From Pararhodobacter zhoushanensis (lineage in GTDB: Bacteria; Pseudomonadota; Alphaproteobacteria; Rhodobacterales; Rhodobacteraceae), in contig NZ_REEZ01000002.1 of NCBI RefSeq assembly GCF_003990445.1, positions 251,121-315,120 on the forward strand: a stretch of 64,000 nucleotides of DNA, read 5' to 3'. A program made the translations under genes and the position numbers. The notes under the pieces are model-generated. The model did no database searches. It was not told the DNA's origin and was given only the letters and a program-made list of their open reading frames with translations. Position 1 is the first letter of the stretch, and every line of letters starts with the position of its first letter. Of this stretch, positions 11,609 to 20,508 are shown piece by piece.

Positions 11609-13696
11609 TCAGAAGTTGAAGGTACGACCCAACGTCAGGCGCACGTCGCGACCCGATCGTGGATTCGAGAAGGCATAGCCGTAGCCGCCGACATCCAGCG
11701 CGTTGTAATAGTAACGGTCAAAGACGTTGTTGACCGCCAGCTGGACCTCGACCCCGCGCAACGCGCCTTGGTCGGGGCGCCAGGTCACGAAGAGATCGTG
11801 CACGCCGTAACCCGGCACCGTGTCACCCGACGCGGTTTCCATGCCGCCTGCGAACGTGCCGCGCCAGCCGAATTCGAGGTTCTGCGCCGGCAGGCGGTGG
11901 CCCAGTTCCAGCAGGATCTGATGCGACGGCGTCGAGGCCAGCACGCGACCGGTCGTCTGATCCACCCCGTCGATCATGCTGGCGGCCACGCGCCCGAACC
12001 AGCGCTCGCTTTGATACGAAGCTTCCAGCTCGACCCCGCGGATGCGTGCGCGACCGATGTTGGTAAACGGCACGCCGCCGCCGGTGCGGGTGATCATGTC
12101 GCGGAACTGGTTGTTGAACGCGGTCAGTTTCAGGTCCAGCCCGTCACCAGCCATGAACACGTCCCGCCCCTGCCACGAGAAGCCCAGTTCGATGGTGCGC
12201 GCGTGTTCCGGGCGCAGCCCGAGCGGGTTGGTCGCGGTGGGATCGGCGCTGTCGAAGACCTCGTCGATCGTGGGCAGGCGGGTGGTATCAGCCAGCGAGC
12301 CGAAGACCGACCACGCATCGTTGATGTCATAGTGCATCGCCAGCGAGGCAGCCGTGCCGCCATGCGTCACCGGCTGGTTGAGCAGACTGGCATCGGCGCC
12401 TGACGTCGCCTCAAGCCGCGTGTGGTCATAGCGCAGCGCACCGAGGATGGTCAGACGGTCGTTCAGGATGAACTCGTTCTGCAGATACAGGCCCCAGGTG
12501 TCGCTGGTGCCGCCGGGCTGTGACGCATAGCCGGTTCCACCAACCACCGCGACACGGTCACGCTGGGCGACGGTGCCGCCGATGGTCAGGTAGTTTTCCC
12601 ACGTATCGCCCATCATCGTGAAGGTGTTGCGCGCATCAAGCGCCAGACCTTCATAGGCATATTCGGAATCCTGCCACAGGCCCGAGGGCGGGGCAAAGGG
12701 ATAGCCCGGATAATTCGTCGCATTCTCTTGCACGACCCGCGACTGCGTCCACGACAGCTGCACACGCGCATCGACCCATGGGTTGTCCGAAGCCGGGTTT
12801 TCCCAGGTGATCTGCGCGGAATCGTCGGTCACGTCGCGGTCGATATTGCCGAAGATCGAGAAATTGCCATAGGCCGAATAGGGCACCTGCTCGCCGCTGG
12901 TAGTCCAGCGCGAGGCCGAGAAGCGCAGCCTTTGTTCGCTTTCGTCCGACAGCCGGATCGTGCCGCTGACCAGCACCGAGCGTGACTGCATGTTCGAGCC
13001 GGTGATCAGCGAGCCGTCGCCCGCATCGGCATCGCCCTCGGACCGGGTGGTGACCGCCGCCAGCATCTCGACCCGTTCGTTGAACCGGTGCGCCAGAATG
13101 GCCGAGCCCAGATAGCCCTCACCGTTGGAATTGCCGCCCGCGCGCAGCCGCAGGGCGGTGTTGGACTCGTCGGTCAGGAAGTCCGAGGCATCGCGCGTCT
13201 CGAACGCAACAACGCCGCCGATTGCGCCCGCGCCATACAGCAGCGACGAGCCCGGCCCGCGCAGCACTTCGACGCGGCGATAAAGCTCAGGCTCGCCGAA
13301 ATGCGAGCCGACGCGGTATTGCTCGTAGTATTTTTGCACGCCGTCGATAGTGACGATGATGCGGTTCTCATCGGACGAGGTCGACGTGCCGACGCCCCGG
13401 ATGTTCAGGAACTGCCCGGTCATCGCCGAGCCGCCAAAGGCCTCGGCCCCCGGTACGGCGCGCAGCAGATCGCCAAGCGTCGAGGCTTGCTCGCGCTCGA
13501 TGTCGTCGGTCTCAAGCGCGGTCACAGCCTGTGGCGTGTCGATGGCGACACGGGCGCGGCCCGCGCCCAGAATGATGCGGCCCAGCATGGTGAAGACGCT
13601 GTTGTCCTGTGGTGTCTGGGCGGCGGCGGGGGTGCCAAGCGCTGTTGCCAGCGCAAGGGTCGAGACAGCGCCAAAGCGCCGGATGGTGGGTGACAT
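11609..13696 (-). CDS. hmuR: TonB-dependent heme receptor
   Basis: This is an outer-membrane receptor of the hemoglobin/heme class, importing heme with energy from TonB-ExbBD. The 695-residue protein starts with a signal peptide ending TPAAAQ. The plug domain spans about residues 50-165 (FLNIRGVGTS, VTIDGVQKYY, RRVEVLRGPGSSLLYGAGAIGG) and a 22-strand barrel follows, ending in Phe. Versions of the heme-receptor FRAP and NPNL motifs are visible as TRLPTIDEVFD and TNPLGLRPEHARTIELGF. The gene lies 52 bases downstream of hmuV on the same strand, last in the hmuSTUV unit, so heme or hemoproteins are the probable ligand. The symbol is by context. Confidence 0.87.
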   Translation of the reverse strand: MSPTIRRFGAVSTLALATALGTPAAAQTPQDNSVFTMLGRIILGAGRARVAIDTPQAVTALETDDIEREQASTLGDLLRAVPGAEAFGGSAMTGQFLNIRGVGTSTSSDENRIIVTIDGVQKYYEQYRVGSHFGEPELYRRVEVLRGPGSSLLYGAGAIGGVVAFETRDASDFLTDESNTALRLRAGGNSNGEGYLGSAILAHRFNERVEMLAAVTTRSEGDADAGDGSLITGSNMQSRSVLVSGTIRLSDESEQRLRFSASRWTTSGEQVPYSAYGNFSIFGNIDRDVTDDSAQITWENPASDNPWVDARVQLSWTQSRVVQENATNYPGYPFAPPSGLWQDSEYAYEGLALDARNTFTMMGDTWENYLTIGGTVAQRDRVAVVGGTGYASQPGGTSDTWGLYLQNEFILNDRLTILGALRYDHTRLEATSGADASLLNQPVTHGGTAASLAMHYDINDAWSVFGSLADTTRLPTIDEVFDSADPTATNPLGLRPEHARTIELGFSWQGRDVFMAGDGLDLKLTAFNNQFRDMITRTGGGVPFTNIGRARIRGVELEASYQSERWFGRVAASMIDGVDQTTGRVLASTPSHQILLELGHRLPAQNLEFGWRGTFAGGMETASGDTVPGYGVHDLFVTWRPDQGALRGVEVQLAVNNVFDRYYYNALDVGGYGYAFSNPRSGRDVRLTLGRTFNF

Positions 13697-13748
13697 GGGT
13701 CCCTCTTACGGTTGATTTCGCTGGCTGGACCGCTGGCGTTTTGGGTGA

Positions 13749-14537
13749 TCAGGCCGCAGCTTGCGGCAGGATGAACACGCCGCCATCGGGCGGCGGGGTA
13801 GACACCTTGAGCGCGCAGCCATAGGCGCGGCTCAGGATGGAATCGGTAAACACGTCACGCGCCGCGCCATGGGCCAGCACGCGCCCGCCCTCCATCAGGC
13901 AGACGGCATCGGCGGTCATCGCGGTCAGGTTGAGGTCGTGCATCACGGCAATGACCCCGCCGCCCGCCTGCGCGAACTCTTTCGCCAGCCGCATGATTTG
14001 CAGCTGATGGCCAATGTCCAGCGAGGCGACGGGCTCATCCAGAAACAGCCAGCGCGGCTGGCCTGCGACCACGGGCCGCCAGACCTGCACCAGCACCCGC
14101 GCCAGATGCGCGCGTTGCTGCTCGCCGCCCGACAGCTGTTGGAACAGCCGCCCCTCATAGCCGCTCAGCCCGACCCGCTCCAACGCGCGGCGTGGCAGGT
14201 CGGCGGCGTCCGAGGCCAGCGCGGCAGTGCCGGTCAGGCCCAGCCGCACCACTTCGAGCACGGTAAACGGGAAAGCCAGCGGCATCGCCTGCGGCAGCAC
14301 GGCGCGGCGCTCGGCCAGCGCTTCGGGGCGCTGGGTACTCAGGGCGGTGCCGTCCAGCAGGATCTGGCCGGTATAGGGCAGCTCGCCCGTGAGGGCCCGC
14401 AGCAGCGTGGTTTTGCCCGAGCCATTGGGGCCAACGATGCAGGTCAACTGACCGGCACGGGCATTGAAATGAACGCCGTGCAGGATCGGCTTGCGGCTGA
14501 GAGAGACCGCCAGATCAAGGGCTTGCAGTATGCTCAC
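13749..14537 (-). CDS. hmuV: Heme ABC transporter ATPase (HmuV)
   Basis: HmuV is the cytoplasmic ATPase of the heme importer. It has Walker A GPNGSGKTT, a Q-loop before LAFPFTVLEVV, signature LSGGEQQRAHLARVL, Walker B WLFLDEP and the switch His in VMHDLNL. The chosen start is the GTG at 14537, which overlaps the hmuU stop in the arrangement GTGA and gives 262 residues; the ATG at 14573 would begin inside hmuU. The overlap suggests translational coupling with the permease. Heme rather than ferric siderophore is inferred from hmuS and hmuT in the same operon. Confidence 0.92.
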   Translation of the reverse strand: MSILQALDLAVSLSRKPILHGVHFNARAGQLTCIVGPNGSGKTTLLRALTGELPYTGQILLDGTALSTQRPEALAERRAVLPQAMPLAFPFTVLEVVRLGLTGTAALASDAADLPRRALERVGLSGYEGRLFQQLSGGEQQRAHLARVLVQVWRPVVAGQPRWLFLDEPVASLDIGHQLQIMRLAKEFAQAGGGVIAVMHDLNLTAMTADAVCLMEGGRVLAHGAARDVFTDSILSRAYGCALKVSTPPPDGGVFILPQAAA

Positions 14538-15589
14538 AGGTCCACCAATCCGCGTTTGCGCAGCAAGAGCCACAGGAACACCGGCGCGCCCGCCAGCGCG
14601 GTGACGATGCCGATGGGCAGCTCCGCCGGGGCGACGACCACGCGGGAAATCATGTCGGCCCCCAACAGCAGCACCGCCCCCAGCAGCGCCGAGCCGGGCA
14701 GCAAAAAGCGGTGGTCCGGCCCGATGGCAAGGCGCAGCAGATGCGGCACGACGATGCCGACAAAGCCGATCCCGCCCGAAATCGCCACCGCCGCCCCGAC
14801 CGAGGCCGCGACCGACAGCACCGCCAGCGCTTTCACCCGCTGCACCCGGATGCCCAGATGCATCGCTGCCGCCTCGCCCAGCGACAGGGCGTTGAGGCCC
14901 CGGGCAAGGAAGGGCGCGGCGGCCAGACCGGCCAGCATCACCGGCGCGGCGACAGCCAGTTTGGCCCAGCTGGCCCCGGCCAAAGAGCCAAGGTTCCAGA
15001 AGGTCAGATCCCGCAGCTGCGCATCATCCGCGCGCGCAATCATCACCCCCATGCCTGCCCCGGCCAGCGCCGCCAGCGCGATCCCGGCCAGCAGCATGGT
15101 CGCGACCGAGGTGCGCCCGGCCCGGGTCGAGACAGCATACAGCAGCATCGTCACGCCCCAGCCCCCGACAAAGGCCGCCAGCGGCACCAGATGCGGCCCG
15201 CCAAAGGGCAACAAACCGCCCAGAACGATGGCAAACACCGCGCCCAGACCGGCGCCGGCGCTGACCCCGATGATGCCGGGGTCGGCCAGCGGGTTGCGAA
15301 AAAGCCCTTGCAGCACGGCACCCGACACCGCCAGCGAGGCTCCGACCAGCATTCCGGTGATCAGGCGCGGCAGGCGGATGTCGAACAGGATGACCCGCTC
15401 ACGCATGGCGATCTCGGCCCCGGCCAGCCAGTCACCCAGCACCGCCAGCGGCGAGACCCCCGCCGCGCCCACGGCCAATGAGGCCGCGCCGGTGGCCGCC
15501 AGTAGCAGCACCAGCGCCAGCAGCATCGCGCGGGCGCGCGGGGAGCGGTCACCGCTGCGCATTGGGGCCTCGCTGGGGATCGCGACCAT
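14534..15589 (-). CDS. hmuU: Heme ABC transporter permease (HmuU)
   Basis: HmuU is an integral inner-membrane permease of the FecCD/BtuC family with about ten membrane helices in 351 residues. Signature parts are DIRLPRLITGMLVGASLAVS near the N-terminus, the FRNPLADPGIIGVSAGAGLG loop, the ATPase-coupling region around LGIRVQRVKAL, and the GGIGFVGIVVPHLLR segment. It overlaps hmuV by four bases and follows hmuT after four bases. It carries heme delivered by HmuT from periplasm to cytoplasm. Confidence 0.92.
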   Translation of the reverse strand: MVAIPSEAPMRSGDRSPRARAMLLALVLLLAATGAASLAVGAAGVSPLAVLGDWLAGAEIAMRERVILFDIRLPRLITGMLVGASLAVSGAVLQGLFRNPLADPGIIGVSAGAGLGAVFAIVLGGLLPFGGPHLVPLAAFVGGWGVTMLLYAVSTRAGRTSVATMLLAGIALAALAGAGMGVMIARADDAQLRDLTFWNLGSLAGASWAKLAVAAPVMLAGLAAAPFLARGLNALSLGEAAAMHLGIRVQRVKALAVLSVAASVGAAVAISGGIGFVGIVVPHLLRLAIGPDHRFLLPGSALLGAVLLLGADMISRVVVAPAELPIGIVTALAGAPVFLWLLLRKRGLVDL

Positions 15590-15593
15590 CGGC

Positions 15594-16409
15594 TCAGCCC
15601 TCCAGCGCGTCCATCAGGGCCTGCGCGGCCTCAGGGGTGCGCGGGCCAAAGCCCAGCAGGAACGCGCCATCCAACCGGATGATGCGCCCGGCCTCGGCCG
15701 CCGGGGTCAGGCCCAGCGCGGGATGGGCAAGGATGTCGGCATCACTCAATGCGTGATCGCCCGAGCGGTCCATCATCACGATGGCCTGCGGCGCGGCGGC
15801 AATGATCGCCTCGTCGGTCATCTGGCGATAGCCGTCGAACCCGGTGATCGCGTTCTGCGCGCCTGCCAGCTCCAGGATGCCCTCAGCCGCCGTGCCCTGA
15901 CCCGAGGCCAGAATCCGACCGCCTGCCGCCGACAGTACGAAGATCGCACTGACGGGTGCTGCATCCACGCGCGCCTCGGCCAGCGTGGCAAAGGCGCTTT
16001 GCACCTGCCCGACCAGCGGCGCGGGGTCGAGGCTGAGCGCTTGCGCGACGGCTTCGATCCGGTCGATGACCCCTTGGGCGGTATAGCCGCCGGTGACGCG
16101 GACAACCGGAACATCGGTGGCGGCGACCAGATCCAGCGTCGCCTGCGGGCCTGCATCGACATCCGCAAGGATCAGATCCGGCCCCAGCGACAGCAGCCCT
16201 TCAGCCGACAGGGCGCGCATGTAGCCGACATCGGGCAATGCGGTCAGCGCCTCGGGGTAGCTGACCGTGGTGTCGCGTCCGACCAGCCGGTCAGACGCGC
16301 CCAGCGCCGCAACGATCTCGGCCAGCGCCGAGCCCGCAACCACCACACGCTCTTGCGCCAGCGTCGGCGTGGCGGCCAGACAGGCCGCCGCGATCAGAGA
16401 AAGCCGCAT
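15594..16409 (-). CDS. hmuT: Periplasmic heme-binding protein (HmuT)
   Basis: HmuT carries heme across the periplasm to HmuUV. The 271-residue protein opens with a cleavable signal peptide (MRLSLIAAACLAATPTLAQ) and has a class III solute-binding fold. Tyr63 in DVGYMRALSAEGLLSL is in the position of the heme-ligating tyrosine of ShuT/PhuT-type proteins, a match from family knowledge that distinguishes it from siderophore or cobalamin binders. GFDGYRQMTDE and late AHPALGLTPAAE stretches are also typical. It lies between hmuS and hmuU with 3-4 base gaps. Confidence 0.9.
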   Translation of the reverse strand: MRLSLIAAACLAATPTLAQERVVVAGSALAEIVAALGASDRLVGRDTTVSYPEALTALPDVGYMRALSAEGLLSLGPDLILADVDAGPQATLDLVAATDVPVVRVTGGYTAQGVIDRIEAVAQALSLDPAPLVGQVQSAFATLAEARVDAAPVSAIFVLSAAGGRILASGQGTAAEGILELAGAQNAITGFDGYRQMTDEAIIAAAPQAIVMMDRSGDHALSDADILAHPALGLTPAAEAGRIIRLDGAFLLGFGPRTPEAAQALMDALEG

Positions 16410-16412
16410 GGC

Positions 16413-17453
16413 TCAGGCTCCCGCTTGGGCAGGCATTTCTGCGCCAAGCGCCTCGGTCATCGCGATCCACGCGTCGGTGTCGGGATCCCGTTTGCCGAAC
16501 ATCTGCAGGATCAGCCCGCCCTCGGCGTCAAACGCCTCGATCGAGATTGCCGGGCCTTGCTTGGTCGGCTTGTTGACCAGCCAGACCTCGGCGATGTGGT
16601 CGGCGCGAAGGTGCAGGTTGAAACCGGGGTCGAGGACGTTGATCCACGGACCCATCGGCTCGACCCGGTGGATCAGCCCGCCGTGGATCTCGATGCACCC
16701 GCGGTTGCCGACGAAGATCATCACCGGGATCTGACCCGCAGCCGACCGATGCAGCGCCTCGGTAAAGGCGTCAGGCGTCAGCGATATGGCGTAGGGTTCA
16801 CCAGCGATGCGGTACGCGCCCAGGCGGTTCATCCGCAGTTTCGAGGTCAGGCGCATGAACTGATGGGTGTCGGTCATGCCGTCCCATTCCTTGCGCAGAA
16901 TATCGAGTTTTTCAGGGTTCGACTTGGCCGCTTCGGTCGGCGCGCGCGCAGTGGTGTCGATCTGGTCCGACTGATCCTCGACCCGCAACTCGGCAACCAG
17001 CGCGTCGAACGCCGCGATATTCGAGGCCTCGCGCAGGTGTACCTTGTGTACGGCATCACCCGCCGCGTCGAAGATCTGGATCGAGCGCTTGTCACCGTCG
17101 TGCACGGCGAAACCATGCACCCAATGCGACGGGAACATACGCATGTCGATGTCCGGCCCCAGCACCATCGCGGCGTGTTGTCCCGAACGATAGTCCAGAT
17201 ACGTCCCGTCACGCTCGATCACGCAGCTGTCGTTGCGCGTCAACGCCATCACAGTGCCCAGCGTCTCGATCGCCGGGAACAGACGGTCCGGCGACGGGTC
17301 GATGCGGACAACGGATGTGCCATTGACCATGGCGGCAACGAGATGGGCTTCGGTCACGCCCAGCGTCTGCGCCAGATCACGGGTCCGGCTTTTGGGGTTC
17401 TCGGCACGGGCGCTGCGCAGCGCGGCGGGCGAATCAGGGGCGATGGTGTTCAT
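16413..17453 (-). CDS. hmuS: Cytoplasmic heme-handling/degrading factor (HmuS)
   Basis: HmuS binds imported heme in the cytosol and releases iron or passes heme on. The 346-residue protein shows the internal duplication of the HemS/HmuS/ChuS family: each half has a core such as FVGNRGCIEIHGG with PWINVLDPGFNLHLR in the second copy, and VLGPDIDMRMFPSHWVHGFAV in the first. It is the first gene of the minus-strand heme unit, with its ATG at 17453 facing the exbBD-tonB genes. Whether it degrades heme or only stores it cannot be told from the sequence. Confidence 0.92.
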   Translation of the reverse strand: MNTIAPDSPAALRSARAENPKSRTRDLAQTLGVTEAHLVAAMVNGTSVVRIDPSPDRLFPAIETLGTVMALTRNDSCVIERDGTYLDYRSGQHAAMVLGPDIDMRMFPSHWVHGFAVHDGDKRSIQIFDAAGDAVHKVHLREASNIAAFDALVAELRVEDQSDQIDTTARAPTEAAKSNPEKLDILRKEWDGMTDTHQFMRLTSKLRMNRLGAYRIAGEPYAISLTPDAFTEALHRSAAGQIPVMIFVGNRGCIEIHGGLIHRVEPMGPWINVLDPGFNLHLRADHIAEVWLVNKPTKQGPAISIEAFDAEGGLILQMFGKRDPDTDAWIAMTEALGAEMPAQAGA

Positions 17454-17674
17454 GAGCTTTCCTTTGCGGTCAGAATTCGGCTGTCGGGGACGGCGCGGCT
17501 CTGGCGGAAAGCTGGATGGCGCAGGGAGCGCGTTCGCAAACGCGGCTTACTTGACAAGTTCTGTAAGGTATTCTAGCGAAAAGATGCAAGCGGAAAAACG
17601 GAATTCTTTCCGGGCTTTCGCAGCGCGCCAGCCATCGGCCAGCCAGCAGATCCCGTCTCAGTCCCGGAGCCCCC
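17454..17674. promoter_or_regulatory. Divergent promoter region of the heme locus
   Basis: This 221-base region separates hmuS (-) from the secreted-protein/exbB unit (+). Its AT-rich core at 17551-17600 holds TTGACA at 17551 (+) and TAGAAT at 17575-17570 (-), candidate promoter elements with non-ideal spacing. Iron control by Fur or Irr is expected for such a locus, but I could not match a clear box. Confidence 0.4.
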
Positions 17675-18088
17675 ATGGCCACCTTTCCCCGTTTTCTGCC
17701 GCTGGCCCTCTGCGCCATGGCGAGTTTTGCCCAAGCCGCGCAGGCCGATCCCCTGCGCATCGAGCTGAACGCCCTGCACCCGCGCGACGGTGCCTGCCAA
17801 CTGGTCTTTGTCGCGCAGAATGGAACCGGGGCAGACGTGTCGCGGCTGGTGCTTGAAGCCGTGTTGTTCGGCCAGCAGGGCCAGGTTGCGGCAATGACAC
17901 TGCTCGACTTGCAGGATCTGCCAGCGGACCGGATGCGCGTGCGCTCGTTCGAGATCGGTGGACTGGGCTGCGAAGACGTCAGCCGACTGCTGATCAACGG
18001 CCTCAACGATTGCGCACCCGCTGACAGCGCCGCTTGCACGGCACCCTTGGCGCTGGAAAGCCGCGTTCCGGTCGAGGTGCTGCAATGA
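17675..18088 (+). CDS. Small secreted protein of unknown function preceding exbB
   Basis: I do not recognise this 137-residue protein. It has a clear signal peptide (MATFPRFLPLALCAMASFAQAAQA), then a compact domain of about 110 residues with four cysteines (in DGACQLVF, GGLGCEDV, LNDCAPA and SAACTAP) that could form two disulfides in the periplasm. An immunoglobulin-like beta fold is possible from the alternating pattern, but that is a guess. Its stop overlaps the exbB start (ATGA), so it belongs to the exbB-exbD-exbD-tonB unit and may assist the energising complex or the heme receptor. Confidence 0.7.
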   Translation: MATFPRFLPLALCAMASFAQAAQADPLRIELNALHPRDGACQLVFVAQNGTGADVSRLVLEAVLFGQQGQVAAMTLLDLQDLPADRMRVRSFEIGGLGCEDVSRLLINGLNDCAPADSAACTAPLALESRVPVEVLQ

Positions 18089-18741
18089 CACTGTTGATGG
18101 ACGCGCTCAACCGCGTCGCCGATCTGGGCGGGCCGGTGGTGATGATCCTGCTGGCCATGTCGCTGATTGCCGTGGCGCTGGTGCTGGCCAAGCTGTGGCA
18201 ATTCGTGCGGTTGGGGGTCGGTCGTCACGCCGCCCTGGATCAGGCGCTCGGCGCTTGGGACAAGGGTGACGCGCAGCGCGCCTGCGCCGAGGCTGCCGCA
18301 GCCCCGACGCACCTCGCCGCCGTCGCCGTCGTCGCCCTGCGCGCCGCCGAGGAAACGCACCGCGACGACCCTGCGCTGCGCGCCCGTCTGACCGGGCTTG
18401 CCGCCGGGCGTCTGGCGCGGCTCTCCGCAGGTCTGCGCGTGCTGGATTCTGTGGCGCAGGTCGCACCGTTGCTGGGGCTTTTTGGCACTGTTCTGGGCAT
18501 GATCGAGGCGTTTCAGGGCCTGCAATCGGCGGGTTCGGCGGTTGATCCCTCGGCGCTGGCCGGGGGGATCTGGGTGGCGTTGCTGACCACCGCTGTCGGG
18601 CTGGTCGTGGCGATGCCCGCCTCGCTGGTGCTGACATGGTTCGACGGGCGTATCGCGCATGAAGCGCGTATGGCAGAACGGATCATCGACACCGCTCTGT
18701 GTGCCGGTCTGGGCGCCGGTGTGGGCGCGCGCCATGCCTAG
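18085..18741 (+). CDS. exbB: ExbB/TolQ/MotA-type proton channel protein
   Basis: ExbB forms the inner-membrane proton-conducting ring that powers TonB together with ExbD. The 218-residue protein has three hydrophobic segments: about 12-38 (VVMILLAMSLIAVALVLAKLW), about 125-150 (VAPLLGLFGTVLGMIEAFQ) and about 168-190 (IWVALLTTAVGLVVAMPASL). The G-L-F-G-T-V-x-G-M motif is diagnostic for the family. The ATG at 18085, overlapping the preceding stop, is preferred to the upstream ATG at 18034. It overlaps the first exbD by eight bases. The heme locus next door makes ExbB more likely than TolQ. Confidence 0.87.
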   Translation: MTLLMDALNRVADLGGPVVMILLAMSLIAVALVLAKLWQFVRLGVGRHAALDQALGAWDKGDAQRACAEAAAAPTHLAAVAVVALRAAEETHRDDPALRARLTGLAAGRLARLSAGLRVLDSVAQVAPLLGLFGTVLGMIEAFQGLQSAGSAVDPSALAGGIWVALLTTAVGLVVAMPASLVLTWFDGRIAHEARMAERIIDTALCAGLGAGVGARHA

Positions 18742-19096
18742 CCTGGTGCCCCCGGTGCGGCGGGCCAACCTGTCGCTCACCTCGCTGATCGACGTGATTT
18801 TCCTGCTGCTGTTGTTCTTCATGCTGACCTCGACCTTCACCAAACTGGGCGAGCTGGAGCTGAGCGCCGGCACGCCCGGTGGTTCCGCATCCGAGCCCCC
18901 CCTCTTCGTCCAGCTTGCACCCGAGTCGCTGGCTGTGAACACCGAACCCCTCGCTCTGGACGCCCTGCGCGCCCGGCTTGAGGGGACCGAAGGCCTCGTG
19001 CTGGTCTCTTTGGCCGAGGGCGTCACCGCTCAACGGCTGGTCGATGTTCTGGCCGTGCTGCGCGGGGCCGAACTGAACCTTCAGGTGCTGCCATGA
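18734..19096 (+). CDS. exbD: ExbD-family protein, first copy
   Basis: ExbD couples proton flow through ExbB to TonB. The 120-residue protein has one N-terminal membrane helix carrying the essential aspartate in SLTSLIDVIFLLLLFFML, then a periplasmic domain with a C-terminal two-layer fold (AQRLVDVLAVLRGAEL). The start at 18734 gives the short cytoplasmic N-terminus usual for the family; an upstream ATG at 18659 lies inside exbB. It overlaps both neighbours. Confidence 0.87.
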   Translation: MPSLVPPVRRANLSLTSLIDVIFLLLLFFMLTSTFTKLGELELSAGTPGGSASEPPLFVQLAPESLAVNTEPLALDALRARLEGTEGLVLVSLAEGVTAQRLVDVLAVLRGAELNLQVLP

Positions 19097-19476
19097 GCCT
19101 TGTCCCGCCCCCGACCCGTGCCAAGGGTGAACCGACGATCGGTCTGATCAACGTGGTCTTTCTGATGCTGATCTTCTTCCTGATCGCTGGCACCATCGCG
19201 CCGCCGCCGGGCGACGGCATCGCGCTGGTGCAGATCGCGGATCTGGACGGCAAAGCCCCGCCCGAAGCGCTGGTCATCACCGCCGACGGCACGCTGCTGC
19301 ACCAGCAACAGCCGACCGACGCGGACACCTATGTCGCCTCGCTGATTGAGCCGCGCATCGCCCGCCTGCTGCCCGACCGCAATGCTCCGGCCGCGCAACT
19401 GGTCACGCTCAGCGCCGCGTTGCGGGCGGCGGGGGCGGAACGGGTGGTCATTCTGGGCGAACGGGGGCAGCCATGA
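19093..19476 (+). CDS. exbD: ExbD-family protein, second copy
   Basis: This second ExbD-like protein has 127 residues with a single membrane helix (GLINVVFLMLIFFLIAG) and a periplasmic domain ending in AALRAAGAERVVILG. At the position of the proton-carrying Asp of the first copy (LIDVIF) it has Asn (LINVVF), so it probably cannot carry protons itself and may be a structural partner. It overlaps both exbD and tonB by four bases (ATGA). Confidence 0.85.
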   Translation: MSLVPPPTRAKGEPTIGLINVVFLMLIFFLIAGTIAPPPGDGIALVQIADLDGKAPPEALVITADGTLLHQQQPTDADTYVASLIEPRIARLLPDRNAPAAQLVTLSAALRAAGAERVVILGERGQP

Positions 19477-20456
19477 TCCTGTCTGCCCAAGCAAAGCGCG
19501 CTGCCTTCGACTGGCGCGCGCTGGCGATGACCGGCGCAGTCTCGGTCGCCGCGCATGGGATCTTGCTCAGCGCGCTCGTGCCCTCGACCGATCCGGTGCA
19601 GATCGCCGGTGGCGCAGCCTCGGCTCCCGCGGCGTTGGGCAGTGCCTTCGAGGATTTCACGCAAGGCGCCCTGCCCTCAGCGGCCTCGATGGCCGAGCCG
19701 ACCCAAGCCCCCGTTGCCCCGCAGACCCCGCCCGTACAGACCGCGCCACCCCCGCCACCCGCAGCCGCAGCGGCAAGCCAGACCCCGGCTGCGCCGCAGA
19801 CCTCTGCAGCCGCAGCGGCCCCCAGAACGCTGGCCCCCGCTGCCGTTGCCGGCAACACCCCGCTTGCGGCCCAGACCCCCAGCAGCCCGTCCGAGCCGCT
19901 CGCAACCGCGCTCGCCACGCCGGTTCAGCCCACGCCGCCTAGCGCGCCGTCGCTGGCCGAGGCAGCGCCCACACCTCCGCTGCCAACGGCCACCCCGGGA
20001 CCCGAGGTCACCGTCCGCACCGCCGACGCCACCACGCCGCGCCCTCAGCAACGCCCGTCACCGCGGCAGGCAAGTGCCGCGCAGCCCGCGGGCAACAGCG
20101 AACGGAGCGCCCGCCGTGGCAGCGCCGACGGCACCACGGGTGCCGCGACACAGCGCGCCGAGCGCCCGGCCCCCGTCGCCAGCGCCCCCGGCAACGCCGA
20201 GGCGTCGAACTATCCCGGTCAGGTGATGCGCGCGATCCGCCGCGTCCGGCAGCAATCCGTTCGCGCGCGCGGTGTGGCTGTGGTCGCCTTTACCGTCGCG
20301 CCCGGCGGCGGGCTGGCCTCGGTCAGCATCGCGCAGGCCTCGGGCAGTCGCGCGCTGGACAGCGCCGCGCTGGATCACATCCGCCGCGCCGCGCCCTTCC
20401 CGGCACCGCCACCCGGCGCCCAACGGCGGTTCTCCTTTGAATTTGTCGGGCGGTGA
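19473..20456 (+). CDS. tonB: TonB-like energy transducer
   Basis: TonB spans the periplasm and transmits energy from ExbBD to the heme receptor. The 327-residue protein has an N-terminal signal-anchor helix at about 17-37 (AMTGAVSVAAHGILLSALV, with the His typical of TonB anchors). A very long Pro/Ala-rich linker runs from about 60 to 240. The C-terminal TonB domain spans about 243-327 (SNYPGQVMRAIRRVR, VAFTVAPGGGLASVSI, SRALDSAALDHIRRA, PFPAPPPGA). It is the last gene of this unit and is followed by a terminator. Position makes it dedicated to the neighbouring receptor. Confidence 0.87.
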   Translation: MILSAQAKRAAFDWRALAMTGAVSVAAHGILLSALVPSTDPVQIAGGAASAPAALGSAFEDFTQGALPSAASMAEPTQAPVAPQTPPVQTAPPPPPAAAAASQTPAAPQTSAAAAAPRTLAPAAVAGNTPLAAQTPSSPSEPLATALATPVQPTPPSAPSLAEAAPTPPLPTATPGPEVTVRTADATTPRPQQRPSPRQASAAQPAGNSERSARRGSADGTTGAATQRAERPAPVASAPGNAEASNYPGQVMRAIRRVRQQSVRARGVAVVAFTVAPGGGLASVSIAQASGSRALDSAALDHIRRAAPFPAPPPGAQRRFSFEFVGR

Positions 20457-20476
20457 ACGCGCTTTCCCCTGAAAAG

Positions 20477-20508
20477 AATCGCGCCCCGATGCCGTGACGG
20501 GCGCGATT
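20477..20508 (+). terminator. Terminator of the exbBD-tonB unit
   Basis: AATCGCGCCC (20477-20486) pairs with GGGCGCGATT (20499-20508), ten perfect base pairs, 20 bases after the tonB stop. A TTTTT run follows about ten bases later. Confidence 0.75.

Noticed and set aside
13761..17576. A 1271-codon open frame on the plus strand opposite the hmu genes
   Set aside because: It runs antisense to four well-supported heme-uptake genes, has biased Arg/Pro/His composition and no domain. It is a GC-rich shadow frame.
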